A program made the translations under genes and the position numbers. Shown in pieces: positions 17,866-26,241 of a stretch of DNA of 64,000 nt (positions within the stretch are counted from its first letter, which is position 1; each line of letters opens with the position of its first letter). A model generated the notes under the pieces. It was not told where the DNA came from. It was given only the letters and a program-made list of their open reading frames with translations, and searched no databases. The stretch covers positions 124,001-188,000 of the forward strand of contig NZ_JAGFWR010000006.1 in NCBI RefSeq assembly GCF_017599305.1, in the 5' to 3' direction. The DNA is from Micromonospora antibiotica (GTDB lineage: Bacteria; Actinomycetota; Actinomycetes; Mycobacteriales; Micromonosporaceae).

Positions 17866-19294
17866 GTATTTCCCCCGGGTTCGACGCGGTGGGCCCAGTG
17901 ACGCGAAGCGCGTGGGAATTGCAGGTGATCGAGAGAGGTGCTTCGATCCGCTCCGCCAACGACCCGTCCAGAGTCGATCAGTGATCGATGGCCTTCAACC
18001 CCTAGATTTCCCCTAGAATCGGCAACTCTCCGTTTAATCGATGTTTATCGGCAACGCATTCTGCTCCCTTTTCGGTCAGCTCACCCGCACTGGACCCGGC
18101 CGACCCAGCGCCGCCGCCGCAGCGTGCGACGACGGGCGGCACCCGGCCGGTCGCCACCTGACGAACCCGGCCGCGCCGGGCGGCGATGCCGCTCCAAAAA
18201 GGGCCGCCGTAGTGCGCTTTCCGGCCGGCGCGACGCTGGGCGGCGACGGGGCCGGCACCCGCCCGGCCACACCGGCGGGGCGGCCGCCGCTACATCGACC
18301 ACGGGCACCGGAGCACCGATACACATGCTGATCAGAACCGGACTCGTATTGTTTCGTCATCGGCCGGCCAGTGGCGTACGACACCAGGACCCTGCGGCGC
18401 GCAATTACCACGCGGGGAAAATGCTCGAAAGTGGATCAGCGGCCACCGACAAATGGGGGCGGCGGCGGAAACAGGACCGTTCCCCGGTGGAAACAATTCA
18501 CCGCGCCGGCGTCGACGCCCGGGAGAACGCGAAAAATCAGAGAGGGAAAAGCACGCCGCCGGTCGTGGACGCAGCGGACGACCGGCGCGGAAACAGGGCA
18601 CGCGACCGGCACGACGATCCGACGCGCGCCCGGCCCTCCGCGCAGCAGGACGGGGGCTGCCCCGCGCGGGGCCACGCCCCGGCGAGCAGAACGGGCCGAC
18701 TCCGGGCGACGAGCGACCGGGTCGGGGCACGGCGGACGGTCGATCCGGGGAGGCCGGGGGTCACGTACCCCACGCGCGGGATACCTCCGGCGGGCCAGCG
18801 GCCAGCGAACCTACCCTCCCGCCATGGGCGGACCGCTGTGCCGTGCCGAATGCCAGAGCCGGGACCAGGAACCAGGCGCGGCGGCGGCCGAGGCGGTGGA
18901 TGTCGGCGGTGCCGTTGGCCGCGGCCGGCGGTTTCCCAGCCGCAGGCCCGGTAGCCGGGCACCCCGGTCGACCCGCTGCCCTGTCGTGCTGCGGCCGCCG
19001 CCACCGGCTGCCCCTCGCACCGGGGGCCGATGGCGGAGGCCGCAGCCGGCCCGGGCTTCAGTCCTGTGCCGGCACAGGGGTCGGGTCCGTCGTGGACGGT
19101 CGACCCCGGTCACGGGACCTCCGGGCCACCCGCCCGGTCGGCTGCCGCGCCCATTCCGGGCAGCCGACCGGGCGGGTTCCGACCCGCGTCCAGGCGGCCG
19201 GACGGGCGACGCCCCGCGCCGGCTACCACTCGTGCCGGCCCGGACGCGGCGTTCCGGGCCGACGGTCAGGACGCGGTGTGCTCCGCGCCGGAGC
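17866..19294. other. Gene-free 1.4 kb region upstream of PKS
   Basis: No reading frame here has plausible coding character. The long frames on both strands are dominated by Arg, Pro, Gly and Ser, lack family motifs, and mostly lack a ribosome site. The first 200 bases hold the PKS leader and the CTAGGGG-type direct repeat (17999-18016) in a locally AT-richer stretch that probably contains the PKS promoter. The remainder, especially 18650-19260, is featureless very GC-rich DNA, possibly the decayed edge of a former gene. I see no RNA gene or mobile element in it. Confidence 0.6.
17999..18016 (-). promoter_or_regulatory. CTAGGGG direct-repeat motif upstream of PKS
   Basis: On the minus strand this reads CTAGGGGAAATCTAGGGG, two CTAGGGG half-sites exactly 11 bp apart, about one helical turn. 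It lies 134 bp upstream of the PKS start. A matching copy with one changed base (CTAGGGGAGATCTAGGGG) lies at 20563-20580, upstream of the FAD oxidase gene. Such a shared site is best explained as the target of the cluster regulator, most likely the LuxR-type protein at 23264-24640. That link is inferred. Confidence 0.6.
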
Positions 19295-19948
19295 TCAGTA
19301 GGCGACGGCGAAGTGCGTGCGCGGGTGTGCGCCCTGCTCGGCCTCGTCGAGGACGGCGATGGCGAAGTCGCGGTAGGAGATGCGGCTGGCACCGTCGGCG
19401 TCGGCGAGCATGCCGGTGTCGCCCGCGCGGTACGCCCCGGTCCGCTCGCCCTCCGGGTCGAACTCCATCGCCGGCACCACCACCGACCACTCGACCGTCG
19501 CCGGCGCCTCCCGCAGCACGTCGAGCGCCGCGGCGTGGGCCTTGGCGAAGTCCTGGAACTGCGCCGGGAAGCCGGGGGTGTCCATGACCCGGACGCCGGG
19601 CGCGGCGTCGAGGTAGGCCGACAGGCCGATGGCGACCAGGCGGCCCCCGCCGGTCTCGGCGACGGCGTTGACGAGCGCGCCGGCGGCGGCGGTGAAGAAC
19701 GTCGCCATGTTGTCCCCGGCACCGGGGGCGACCGCGTTCACCACCACGCCCGCGCCCTTGACCAGGGCGGCGACCTGCGACTGGTCGGTGACGTCGCCGG
19801 CGACCACCTCGACGCCGGAGCCGGAGAGGTCGGCGTACCGGGTGGTGTCCCGGACGACCGCGACGACCTCGTGCCCACGGCTGGCGGCCTCGGCCACGAT
19901 CGCCCTGCCCGCCTTGCCGCCTGCGCCGAACACTACGATCTTGGTCAC
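19295..19948 (-). CDS. NAD(P)-binding NmrA/SDR-like protein
   Basis: This 217-residue protein starts at GTG 19948 with an AGGGAC ribosome site; longer upstream extensions of the frame do not look coding. The N-terminus (TKIVVFGAGGKAGRAIV) is a Rossmann fold with the GxxGxxG loop of NmrA-like and atypical short-chain reductases. No YxxxK catalytic pair is evident, as is usual for NmrA-type redox sensors and NAD(P)H:quinone-type reductases. It is transcribed divergently from an HxlR regulator across a 135 bp gap with a perfect palindrome, a common arrangement in which the regulator responds to electrophile or quinone stress. Its substrate is unknown. There is no clear sign that it belongs to the polyketide pathway. 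Confidence 0.85.
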   Translation of the reverse strand: MTKIVVFGAGGKAGRAIVAEAASRGHEVVAVVRDTTRYADLSGSGVEVVAGDVTDQSQVAALVKGAGVVVNAVAPGAGDNMATFFTAAAGALVNAVAETGGGRLVAIGLSAYLDAAPGVRVMDTPGFPAQFQDFAKAHAAALDVLREAPATVEWSVVVPAMEFDPEGERTGAYRAGDTGMLADADGASRISYRDFAIAVLDEAEQGAHPRTHFAVAY

Positions 19949-20046
19949 TGGTCGTCCCTCTCTCGCGATGCCGATGTTCCGGTTGCCGCCCACGCGTACG
20001 GGCTGTACGGCTGCGAACGGCGCCGGCGTGCCACGGTAACGAGCAC

Positions 20047-20070
20047 CGAGGTTTCTTCCGGGAAACCTCG
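20047..20070. promoter_or_regulatory. Palindromic operator between NmrA-like gene and hxlR-type gene
   Basis: A 24-base inverted repeat has arms CGAGGTTTC and GAAACCTCG separated by six bases. It lies 14 bp before the GTG of the HxlR-type regulator and 99 bp from the start of the divergent gene. Position and symmetry suit an autoregulatory HxlR operator. Confidence 0.6.
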
Positions 20071-20083
20071 TTAGGCTGGATCG

Positions 20084-20473
20084 GTGACGGACTCCACCTC
20101 GCGCTTCGATCCGGTCTGCCCGTCCGGCATCGCGCCGATCCACATCGGCGACAAGTGGACGGCGATGGTGATCTCCCTGTTGGCCGAGGGACCGATGCGG
20201 TACTCCGACATCCGGGCGCAGATCGGCCCGGTCACGGCGAAGGTGCTGACGGCGGCGCTCCGCGGCCTGGAACGGGACGGCTTCGTCGCCCGGATGGAGC
20301 AGCCCGGCCCGCCGCGCAGCGTCCACTATGGCCTCACCGAGCTGGGTCGGACCCTGCTGCCCGCCATCGAGCTGGCCGTCCAGTGGGCGCACGACCACCT
20401 CGGCGCGATGCTCGACGCGCAGGAGGCATACGACCGCGAACATGCCCGACAGGGCCGGGTGGAACTGCGCTGA
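20084..20473 (+). CDS. HxlR-family transcriptional regulator
   Basis: This 129-residue protein consists of a single winged-helix domain of the HxlR type (about 12-105). It has the family-typical opening CPSGIAPIHIGDKWTAMVI, containing the GDKW segment, and a recognition region around RYSDIRAQIGPVTAKVLTAALR. The lone N-terminal Cys (residue 12) is the position used for redox or electrophile sensing in several HxlR proteins. The start is GTG 20084. The gene is divergent from the NmrA-like oxidoreductase and the palindrome at 20047-20070 lies immediately upstream, which suggests control of both genes. Confidence 0.9.
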   Translation: MTDSTSRFDPVCPSGIAPIHIGDKWTAMVISLLAEGPMRYSDIRAQIGPVTAKVLTAALRGLERDGFVARMEQPGPPRSVHYGLTELGRTLLPAIELAVQWAHDHLGAMLDAQEAYDREHARQGRVELR

Positions 20474-20562
20474 TCAGGCATTTCTGTATTGATTCGGGGT
20501 GCCGTCCGGATAGCTCAGCGCATCCATTACCGTCGACTCAGGTGATCCAGGACACAATTTCC

Positions 20563-20580
20563 CTAGGGGAGATCTAGGGG
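20563..20580 (+). promoter_or_regulatory. CTAGGGG direct-repeat motif upstream of FAD oxidase
   Basis: The sequence CTAGGGGAGATCTAGGGG is two CTAGGGG half-sites 11 bp apart, with a CCCTAGGG palindrome at its left end. It differs by one base from the copy upstream of the PKS at 17999-18016. It is 172 bp upstream of the oxidase start and in the right direction to control the oxidase-SDR pair. Confidence 0.6.
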
Positions 20581-20751
20581 TTCTGGCGAGCGCTTCGACC
20601 GTTGGCTGCGGCGAAATTCCCATAGTAAGGTTACGGTCCGTTCGACAGGTGGCGAGCGCATCGCCGCGCGCCCCCATTGACGTTTCTTCGCCGGGCCTCG
20701 ACGCATCGGGCGCGGTGTCCACCCCACATTCACTCAATTCCAGGGGGAAGC

Positions 20752-22395
20752 TTGTCCCGGTTGAGCCGTAGGCGGTTGATGTCCGGTGTCGGCACCGTCA
20801 TCGCCGGCGCAGGTGCGAGCACGCTGATCGGCGACCACGTGGTCGCCGCGCCCGCCCAGGTCGACAGCCTGGCCGGTGGGCAGAAGACTCCAGGGCCGGT
20901 GACGATCGGCCCCACCGACCGCCGTTACGCCGACGCCCTCCAGCGCGGGTTCAACCGCCGCTTCGTGGGCAGCCCGGAGGCGGTGCGGATCGTCAGTACC
21001 ACCAAGCAGGTCGTCGCCGCGGTGCAGGCGGCCGTGACGGCCGGCAAGAAGGTCGTGGTCCGCAGCGGCGGGCACTGCCTGGAGAACTTCGTCGACGACC
21101 CGGCGGCGAAGGTCGTCATCGACCTGGTCGAGATGCGCTCGGTCACCTTCGACACCACCCGTAACGCCTTCTGCGTGCAGGGCGGGGTCACCCTCGGCGA
21201 CCTGTACCGGCGGCTGGACTGGGGGTGGGGCGTCACCGTCCCCGGCGGCTCCTGCCAGAGCGTCGGCATCGGCGGGCACGCCACCGGCGGCGGGTTCGGC
21301 ATGCTGTCCCGGCAGCACGGCATCGTCGCCGACTACATCGACGCGGTCGAGGTCGTCATCGTCGACGCCACCGGCACGGCGAAGTCCGTCGTGGCGACCC
21401 GGGCCACCGGGGACCCGAACCGCGAGCTGTGGTGGGCGCACACCGGCGGCGGGGGCGGCAACTTCGGCATCGTCACCCGGTTCTGGCTGCGCAGCGCCAC
21501 GGCCACCGGCACCAACCCGAGCACGCTGCTGCCGACGCCGCCCGGTGCGGTCGCCAACACCATCCTCACCTGGAACTGGGCCGACGTGTCCCGGGCGGAC
21601 TTCGTCCGGATCATGGCCAACTACGGCACCTGGCACGAGCTGAACAGCGCCCCCGGGGCCACCGGCACCAAGCTGTTCTCCGCGCTGACCGCCAACCGCA
21701 GCGAGTACGGCCGGCTGTCGGTCGTCGCCCAGGTCGACCCCACGGTCAGCGGCAACAACACCCTGCGCAGCTCCTACGTCAGCGCGATCACCGCGGGCGT
21801 CACCGCGACGCCGACGATCCTCGACACCGGCACCCGGCCGTGGCTGACCACCACGCTGAACCTGCCGACCACGGCCGCCGCGTTCGGCATCACCGGCCCA
21901 CTGCGCTCCAAGAGCAAGGGTGGCCTGCTCAAGCAGCGCTACACCGACGCCCAGGCGGGGCGGGTGTTCGACCGGCTCACGGCGAGCGGCTACACCAACC
22001 CGGCGTCCGGCCTGACGCTGCTGTCGTACGGCGGGGCGATAAACGCCACCGCTCCCACCGCGACGGCGACGGCGCACCGCTCGTCGGTGATGGCCGCGTC
22101 GTTCACCAGCTACTGGGACGACCCGAGCGCCGACGCGACGAACATCGACTGGCTGCGCGGGCTCTACCGGGACGTGTACGCCGAGACCGGTGGGGTGCCG
22201 GCGCCGGACGCCCGCAACGAGGGGTCCTACATCAACTGGCCCGACATCGACTTCCTCGACAGCACCCAGAACACCTCCGGCGTGTCGTGGTCGACGCTGT
22301 TCTACGGCGACAACTACCCGCGCCTGCAACTGGCCAAGGCGGCCTACGACCCGCTCAACGTGTTCAGCCACGTCCTGGGCGTGGCAGCTCCGTGA
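20752..22395 (+). CDS. Secreted berberine-bridge-type FAD-linked oxidase
   Basis: I place the start at TTG 20752 behind GGGGGAAG, giving 547 residues. The N-terminus (MSRLSRRRLMSGVGTV) then has a twin-arginine signal followed by a hydrophobic stretch. The FAD-binding PCMH domain (about 65-240) has the His of RSGGHC (His108) and the Cys of GGSCQSVGIGGH (Cys168), the two residues that hold FAD in bicovalent berberine-bridge-type oxidases. The family C-terminal signature appears as YDPLNVF. Such enzymes oxidise alcohols or cyclise natural-product intermediates using O2. The SDR start overlaps its stop by 4 bp. The upstream CTAGGGG motif and position suggest polyketide tailoring, possibly extracellular, after export. 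Confidence 0.9.
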   Translation: MSRLSRRRLMSGVGTVIAGAGASTLIGDHVVAAPAQVDSLAGGQKTPGPVTIGPTDRRYADALQRGFNRRFVGSPEAVRIVSTTKQVVAAVQAAVTAGKKVVVRSGGHCLENFVDDPAAKVVIDLVEMRSVTFDTTRNAFCVQGGVTLGDLYRRLDWGWGVTVPGGSCQSVGIGGHATGGGFGMLSRQHGIVADYIDAVEVVIVDATGTAKSVVATRATGDPNRELWWAHTGGGGGNFGIVTRFWLRSATATGTNPSTLLPTPPGAVANTILTWNWADVSRADFVRIMANYGTWHELNSAPGATGTKLFSALTANRSEYGRLSVVAQVDPTVSGNNTLRSSYVSAITAGVTATPTILDTGTRPWLTTTLNLPTTAAAFGITGPLRSKSKGGLLKQRYTDAQAGRVFDRLTASGYTNPASGLTLLSYGGAINATAPTATATAHRSSVMAASFTSYWDDPSADATNIDWLRGLYRDVYAETGGVPAPDARNEGSYINWPDIDFLDSTQNTSGVSWSTLFYGDNYPRLQLAKAAYDPLNVFSHVLGVAAP

Positions 22396-23138
22396 CCGGA
22401 CAGGTCCTGGTGGTCACTGCGGGTGCCGGTGGGATCGGCTCCGCAGTGGCCCACCGCTTCCGGTCCCGGGGTTGGCATGTGGTGATCGTGGACCGTGACG
22501 CCGGGCGGGGGCGCGCGGTGGCCGGCGGGTGCGACGGGCTGTTCGTGCACACCGACGCGACCACCATGGCCGGCTGTCAGGAGTACGTCGAGGCGACCCT
22601 GGCCCGGCACGGGACGCTGGACCTGCTGCACCTCAACGTGGGCGTGCTCGCCGGCACGGCGGTCGGCGACGGGTTCGACCCGCAGGCGTACCAGTCGATG
22701 ATGCGGACCAACGTCGACTCCGTCGTGTTCGGCGTGCAGGCCGCGTACGCGCCGATGCGGGCGCACGGCGGTGGCGCGGTGCTGGTCACGGCCAGCACCA
22801 CCGGGGTGCGTCCGTCGCCGGACGCCCTGTACTCGGCGAGCAAGCACGCGGTGGTCGGGCTGGCCCGGTCCCTCGCGGGCCCCCTCGGGCAGGTGAACAT
22901 CCGGATCAACGCGCTCTGCCCGGGCGCGGTGGACACCCCGATGCTCGCCGACCGGCGCGACGCGCTGGTGCGCGCGGGTGTCGGGTTGGTGACACCGGAG
23001 GAGGTGGCCGCCGCCGCCGAGCAGGCGCACGCGACGGGACGTACCGGCGAGGCGTGGATCGTCAACGCCGGGCACCCGGTCGCCCCGCATCCGTTCACGG
23101 AGGTCGTCATCGCGGGAGAGGAACGGATCTCCCGCTGA
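22392..23138 (+). CDS. Short-chain dehydrogenase/reductase
   Basis: This 248-residue classical SDR starts at GTG 22392, overlapping the TGA of the oxidase gene, so the two are translationally coupled. The nucleotide-binding loop is the variant TAGAGGIG near the N-terminus, and the usual NAG motif reads NVG. The catalytic Ser (LVTAST) and the YSASK Tyr/Lys pair are intact. The end of the fold contains PGAVDTPM, typical of the family. It is probably NAD(P)H-dependent and acts on a ketone or alcohol. Coupling to the oxidase suggests a redox pair acting on the same intermediate. The substrate cannot be read from sequence. Confidence 0.9.
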   Translation: MTGQVLVVTAGAGGIGSAVAHRFRSRGWHVVIVDRDAGRGRAVAGGCDGLFVHTDATTMAGCQEYVEATLARHGTLDLLHLNVGVLAGTAVGDGFDPQAYQSMMRTNVDSVVFGVQAAYAPMRAHGGGAVLVTASTTGVRPSPDALYSASKHAVVGLARSLAGPLGQVNIRINALCPGAVDTPMLADRRDALVRAGVGLVTPEEVAAAAEQAHATGRTGEAWIVNAGHPVAPHPFTEVVIAGEERISR

Positions 23139-23159
23139 CGGCCGTACCGTCGGCACGTC

Positions 23160-23189
23160 CCGGTGAAGATCAGTGCCGGTAAAGATCAG
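23160..23189 (+). repeat. Short direct repeat upstream of luxR-type gene
   Basis: Two copies of CCGGTRAAGATCAG lie 16 bp apart (23160-23173 and 23176-23189), 75-104 bp upstream of the LuxR-type regulator start. They may be a binding site for an activator. A lone TAGGGG half-site follows at 23216-23221. Confidence 0.4.
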
Positions 23190-23263
23190 CGGTCGAACAG
23201 ACAGGAGTGCTTTCATAGGGGCCGGTCACGCAATTCGGAACGACTTGCACGGCAGGGGGACCA

Positions 23264-24640
23264 ATGATAACCGAACCCTTATTCGGCGATTACCCGGAAG
23301 AGTTCCCGGGGACGTGGTTGCGACCCGATGTCGATTCCGCGCGACGGTCGATCAGGCAGGTCGTTGGTTACGACCGGGTGTTCCGGAGAATCGAGGCGAG
23401 CCTCGAACCGCTCGCCGGCCACCCCGAGGCACGTGAATCCGACCGGTGGAAGTCGCTGGTGCTGGCCTCCTGCGATTTCCCCGGCGCCCTCGACCGGCTC
23501 ACCGACCTCTATCCCTGCGGCGAGGCCCGGCACGGCACGTCCCTTGAGGACATGAGCCGCGAGCAGTTGATGACCCTCGGGTTGGTCAACGCGATGACCG
23601 CCACCTGGCCCGGCCTGGACCACGTCACCATGGCCCGTGACTACCTGGAGAACCAGGACGCCCAGATCCCCACCGGCGTCGAGTGGCTGGTGAGTTGTGC
23701 GATCCGCATCCTGCTGCTGTCCGGGGATCCGAACGCCGCCGCCTGCGCGGCGGCGGCCCGGCAGCGTCTCGGCGGGCAGAACCCGATCGGTTGGCGGGCC
23801 CGACTCACCAGCCTGCACGCCGTCTGCGCGCTGCTCGACGGCGACGTGCAGGGCGGCGTCGAGTGGGGTGAGCAGGCGCTGCGGATGATGCAGCCGCGGC
23901 GCTGGGCGCACCGGATCGGTGAGCCGCTGGCCACCGTGGTCCTGGGCAACCTGGCCCTGGGCCGGATCGGCGCGGCGGTGCACCACCTGCGTACCACCCC
24001 GTCGGCGTTGATGGACGAGTCCAGCTACAGCCTCTGGTACCGGCACGGCTTCGGGCACTTCTGTCTGGGCACCGGTGACCCACGCGGCGCGGTGACCCGG
24101 TTCATGAGCTGCGGGCGGAGCATGGCCGAGTGGGGCATGGCGCTGGAGCACCTCTTCCCGTGGCGGCTGGCGGCGGCGGCCGGCTACCAGATGCTCGGCG
24201 AGCAGGACATCGCCGTACACCTGGTGGATGCGGCGTTGCAGGCCCGCGGCGACGAGATACGGGCCCGGGCCATGCAGACCACGGACAGCGTCGGGGTGGT
24301 CTTCGGCGGTGCCCGCGAGGCGATCCTCACGACGCTGGAGCGGTTCTCGTCGAGCCCCGACTTCTTCCTGATCCTGCGCCGGTTGCAGACCGAACCGCTC
24401 GACTTCGGACGCGGGGACTACGCTACCGTCACGGTGCTGGAGCGGCGTCCGGTGGCGTTCCTGTCGACGCTCACCGACAGCGAGTTGAAGGTCGCCACCC
24501 TGGCCGGCCGGGGCAAGCAGAACAAGATGATCGCCCGGGATCTCAGCATCACGATCAGCACGGTGGAGCAGCACCTGACCCATGTGTACAAGAAGCTCGG
24601 CATCGGCAACCGCAAGGAACTCCGCCTGATCATGGGCTGA
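23264..24640 (+). CDS. LuxR-family regulator without ATPase domain
   Basis: This 458-residue protein starts at ATG 23264 after AGGGGG. The last 60 residues are a LuxR helix-turn-helix, with LTDSELKVATLAGRGKQNKM leading to the recognition helix ITISTVEQHLTHVYKKLGI. The long N-terminal part is helical and Ala/Leu-rich, resembling the TPR-like C-terminal half of large LAL regulators. No Walker A or B motif is present, so it is not a full-length LAL protein. It lies between the tailoring genes and the exporter and is the only obvious pathway-specific regulator here. I infer that it binds the CTAGGGG repeats upstream of the PKS and oxidase genes. Confidence 0.88.
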   Translation: MITEPLFGDYPEEFPGTWLRPDVDSARRSIRQVVGYDRVFRRIEASLEPLAGHPEARESDRWKSLVLASCDFPGALDRLTDLYPCGEARHGTSLEDMSREQLMTLGLVNAMTATWPGLDHVTMARDYLENQDAQIPTGVEWLVSCAIRILLLSGDPNAAACAAAARQRLGGQNPIGWRARLTSLHAVCALLDGDVQGGVEWGEQALRMMQPRRWAHRIGEPLATVVLGNLALGRIGAAVHHLRTTPSALMDESSYSLWYRHGFGHFCLGTGDPRGAVTRFMSCGRSMAEWGMALEHLFPWRLAAAAGYQMLGEQDIAVHLVDAALQARGDEIRARAMQTTDSVGVVFGGAREAILTTLERFSSSPDFFLILRRLQTEPLDFGRGDYATVTVLERRPVAFLSTLTDSELKVATLAGRGKQNKMIARDLSITISTVEQHLTHVYKKLGIGNRKELRLIMG

Positions 24641-24646
24641 CCCACC

Positions 24647-24664
24647 GCGTCGCCGGGGCGACGC
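24647..24664 (+). terminator. Small hairpin after luxR-type gene
   Basis: The sequence GCGTCGCCGGGGCGACGC is a perfect GC-rich inverted repeat beginning 7 bp after the regulator stop. It could attenuate transcription into the exporter gene. There is no U-tract. Confidence 0.35.
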
Positions 24665-24730
24665 CCTCCCGACCTGATCGCCCTCACCACGGACCCCGGA
24701 CGCCGGGGCCCACACCTCTAACGGAACCTC

Positions 24731-26215
24731 ATGTCTAGTCACCTCTCCGCACCGGATTCCGCCGGGGCGCAGGAGCACCGGGGCCGGCCGACCCGCCGGG
24801 CACAGGTCCACGCGGTGGCCGTGCTGCTGGCCACCACGGTCCTCCCGCTGACCATCACCGGGGCGTCGGTCGCGTTGCCCGGCATCCAACACGACCTCCA
24901 GACCAGCACCGTCGCCGCGCAGTGGGTGGTCAACGCCTACAACGCGACGTTCGCCGCGTTCCTCGTGCTGGGCGGCGCGGTCACCGACCGGTGGAGCCCC
25001 TACCGGGTGTTCCTGTCGGGGGTGGCGGTCTTCGCGGTCGCCTCCGCCGCTTCGGCGTTCGCACCGACGGTGCTGGTGCTGAACCTGACCCGCGCCGTCA
25101 CCGGCGTCGGCGCGGCGGCCACCGTGACCGGCGGGGTGGCGCTGCTGTCGGTCGTGCTGACCGGCCGGGCGCAGGCCCGCGCCTTCGGCCTGCTGGGCAC
25201 CCTGCTCGGCGTGGGGTTGGCGTTCGGCCCGCAGCTCAGCGGCGTGGCGTTGGAGACGCTGGGGTGGCAGGCCGTGTTCGGGGTACCCGCCGCGGTGGGC
25301 GTGCTGGTGATCGGTCTCGCCCTGGCCGCCCGCCCGCCCGCCGCCGCACGCCGGACGTCGGCCCACCCGCCGTTCGACTGGGCCGGGGCGCTGCTGTTCA
25401 CCGGGGCCTCGCTGATCGGCATCGCGACCCTGGTGGAGGCGCCCCGGCTCGGGGCGACGCATCCGCTGCTGTGGGGCGGGGCGGCCCTGTCCGCCGTGCT
25501 GCTGCTGTCGTTCGTCGGTGTGGAGCGTCGGGTGGCGCACCCGGTGACCGACCTGACGCTGCTGCGCAATCCCCGGTACACGGCGATCGCGATCACCGCG
25601 GGCACCCTGATGGTGGTGCTGGTGCCGATCCTGGTCTACCTGCCGTCGTACCTGATCAACGTGGTGGGCCTGTCCCCCACCGAGGCGGGCGCCTGGATGC
25701 TGGTGCTCACCGCCCCGACGATCGCGTTGCCGCCGGTGGGCGGCATCCTGATCAGGAGCGTCGGGATGACCCCGGTCCTGGTCACGTCGGTGGTGCTCTG
25801 CGGGCTCGGCGCGCTGGGGCTGGTGACCCTGTCGCCGGGCAGCACGTTGCCCACCATGGCGCTGCCCCTGCTCGCCATCGGGGCGGGGGCCGGACTGCCC
25901 TCCGGTCACATCGACCGGCTGGCCGTCTCCGAGGCGGACGAGAGCCGACGGGGGGCGGCGGCCGGGCTGTTCAACACCATCCGACTCTCCACCGAGAACG
26001 TGAGCATCGCGGCGGCCGGGGCGTTCATCGCCGCCGCGAGCCCCGTCGGCCTGCGCGGACGGCACTTCACCGACGCGCTGCACACGGTGGCGCTGGCGCT
26101 GGCGGCGGTAGCGATCGCCGTCGCGACGCTGCTCGTGGTCGTCGACCGTCGGGCCCGGGGCGCGGCCCGGGTGGAACACGCCCCGGGCCCGGTACGGTCG
26201 GCAGTGAGCGAGTAG
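24731..26215 (+). CDS. MFS drug exporter (14-helix type)
   Basis: This 494-residue integral membrane protein belongs to the major facilitator superfamily and by length and topology to the DHA2/EmrB-like 14-helix group. The N-terminal region contains LLATTVLPLTITGASVALPG and QWVVNAYNATFAAFLVLGGA, typical of helix 1-2 in these drug:H+ antiporters. The loop ALTDRW-like sequence AVTDRWSPYR matches motif A. The start is ATG 24731. It follows the LuxR-type regulator on the same strand and probably exports the polyketide or gives self-resistance. It is the last gene that looks cluster-related, with a change of strand immediately after it. Confidence 0.9.
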   Translation: MSSHLSAPDSAGAQEHRGRPTRRAQVHAVAVLLATTVLPLTITGASVALPGIQHDLQTSTVAAQWVVNAYNATFAAFLVLGGAVTDRWSPYRVFLSGVAVFAVASAASAFAPTVLVLNLTRAVTGVGAAATVTGGVALLSVVLTGRAQARAFGLLGTLLGVGLAFGPQLSGVALETLGWQAVFGVPAAVGVLVIGLALAARPPAAARRTSAHPPFDWAGALLFTGASLIGIATLVEAPRLGATHPLLWGGAALSAVLLLSFVGVERRVAHPVTDLTLLRNPRYTAIAITAGTLMVVLVPILVYLPSYLINVVGLSPTEAGAWMLVLTAPTIALPPVGGILIRSVGMTPVLVTSVVLCGLGALGLVTLSPGSTLPTMALPLLAIGAGAGLPSGHIDRLAVSEADESRRGAAAGLFNTIRLSTENVSIAAAGAFIAAASPVGLRGRHFTDALHTVALALAAVAIAVATLLVVVDRRARGAARVEHAPGPVRSAVSE

Positions 26216-26241
26216 CCGGGTGGCGGCCGGTGGGCCGTCGC

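Noticed and set aside
18371..20074. Open frame of 567 codons on the plus strand in the gap right of the PKS
   Set aside because: It is dominated by Arg, Gly and Pro, has no motif and runs antisense over the NmrA-like gene.
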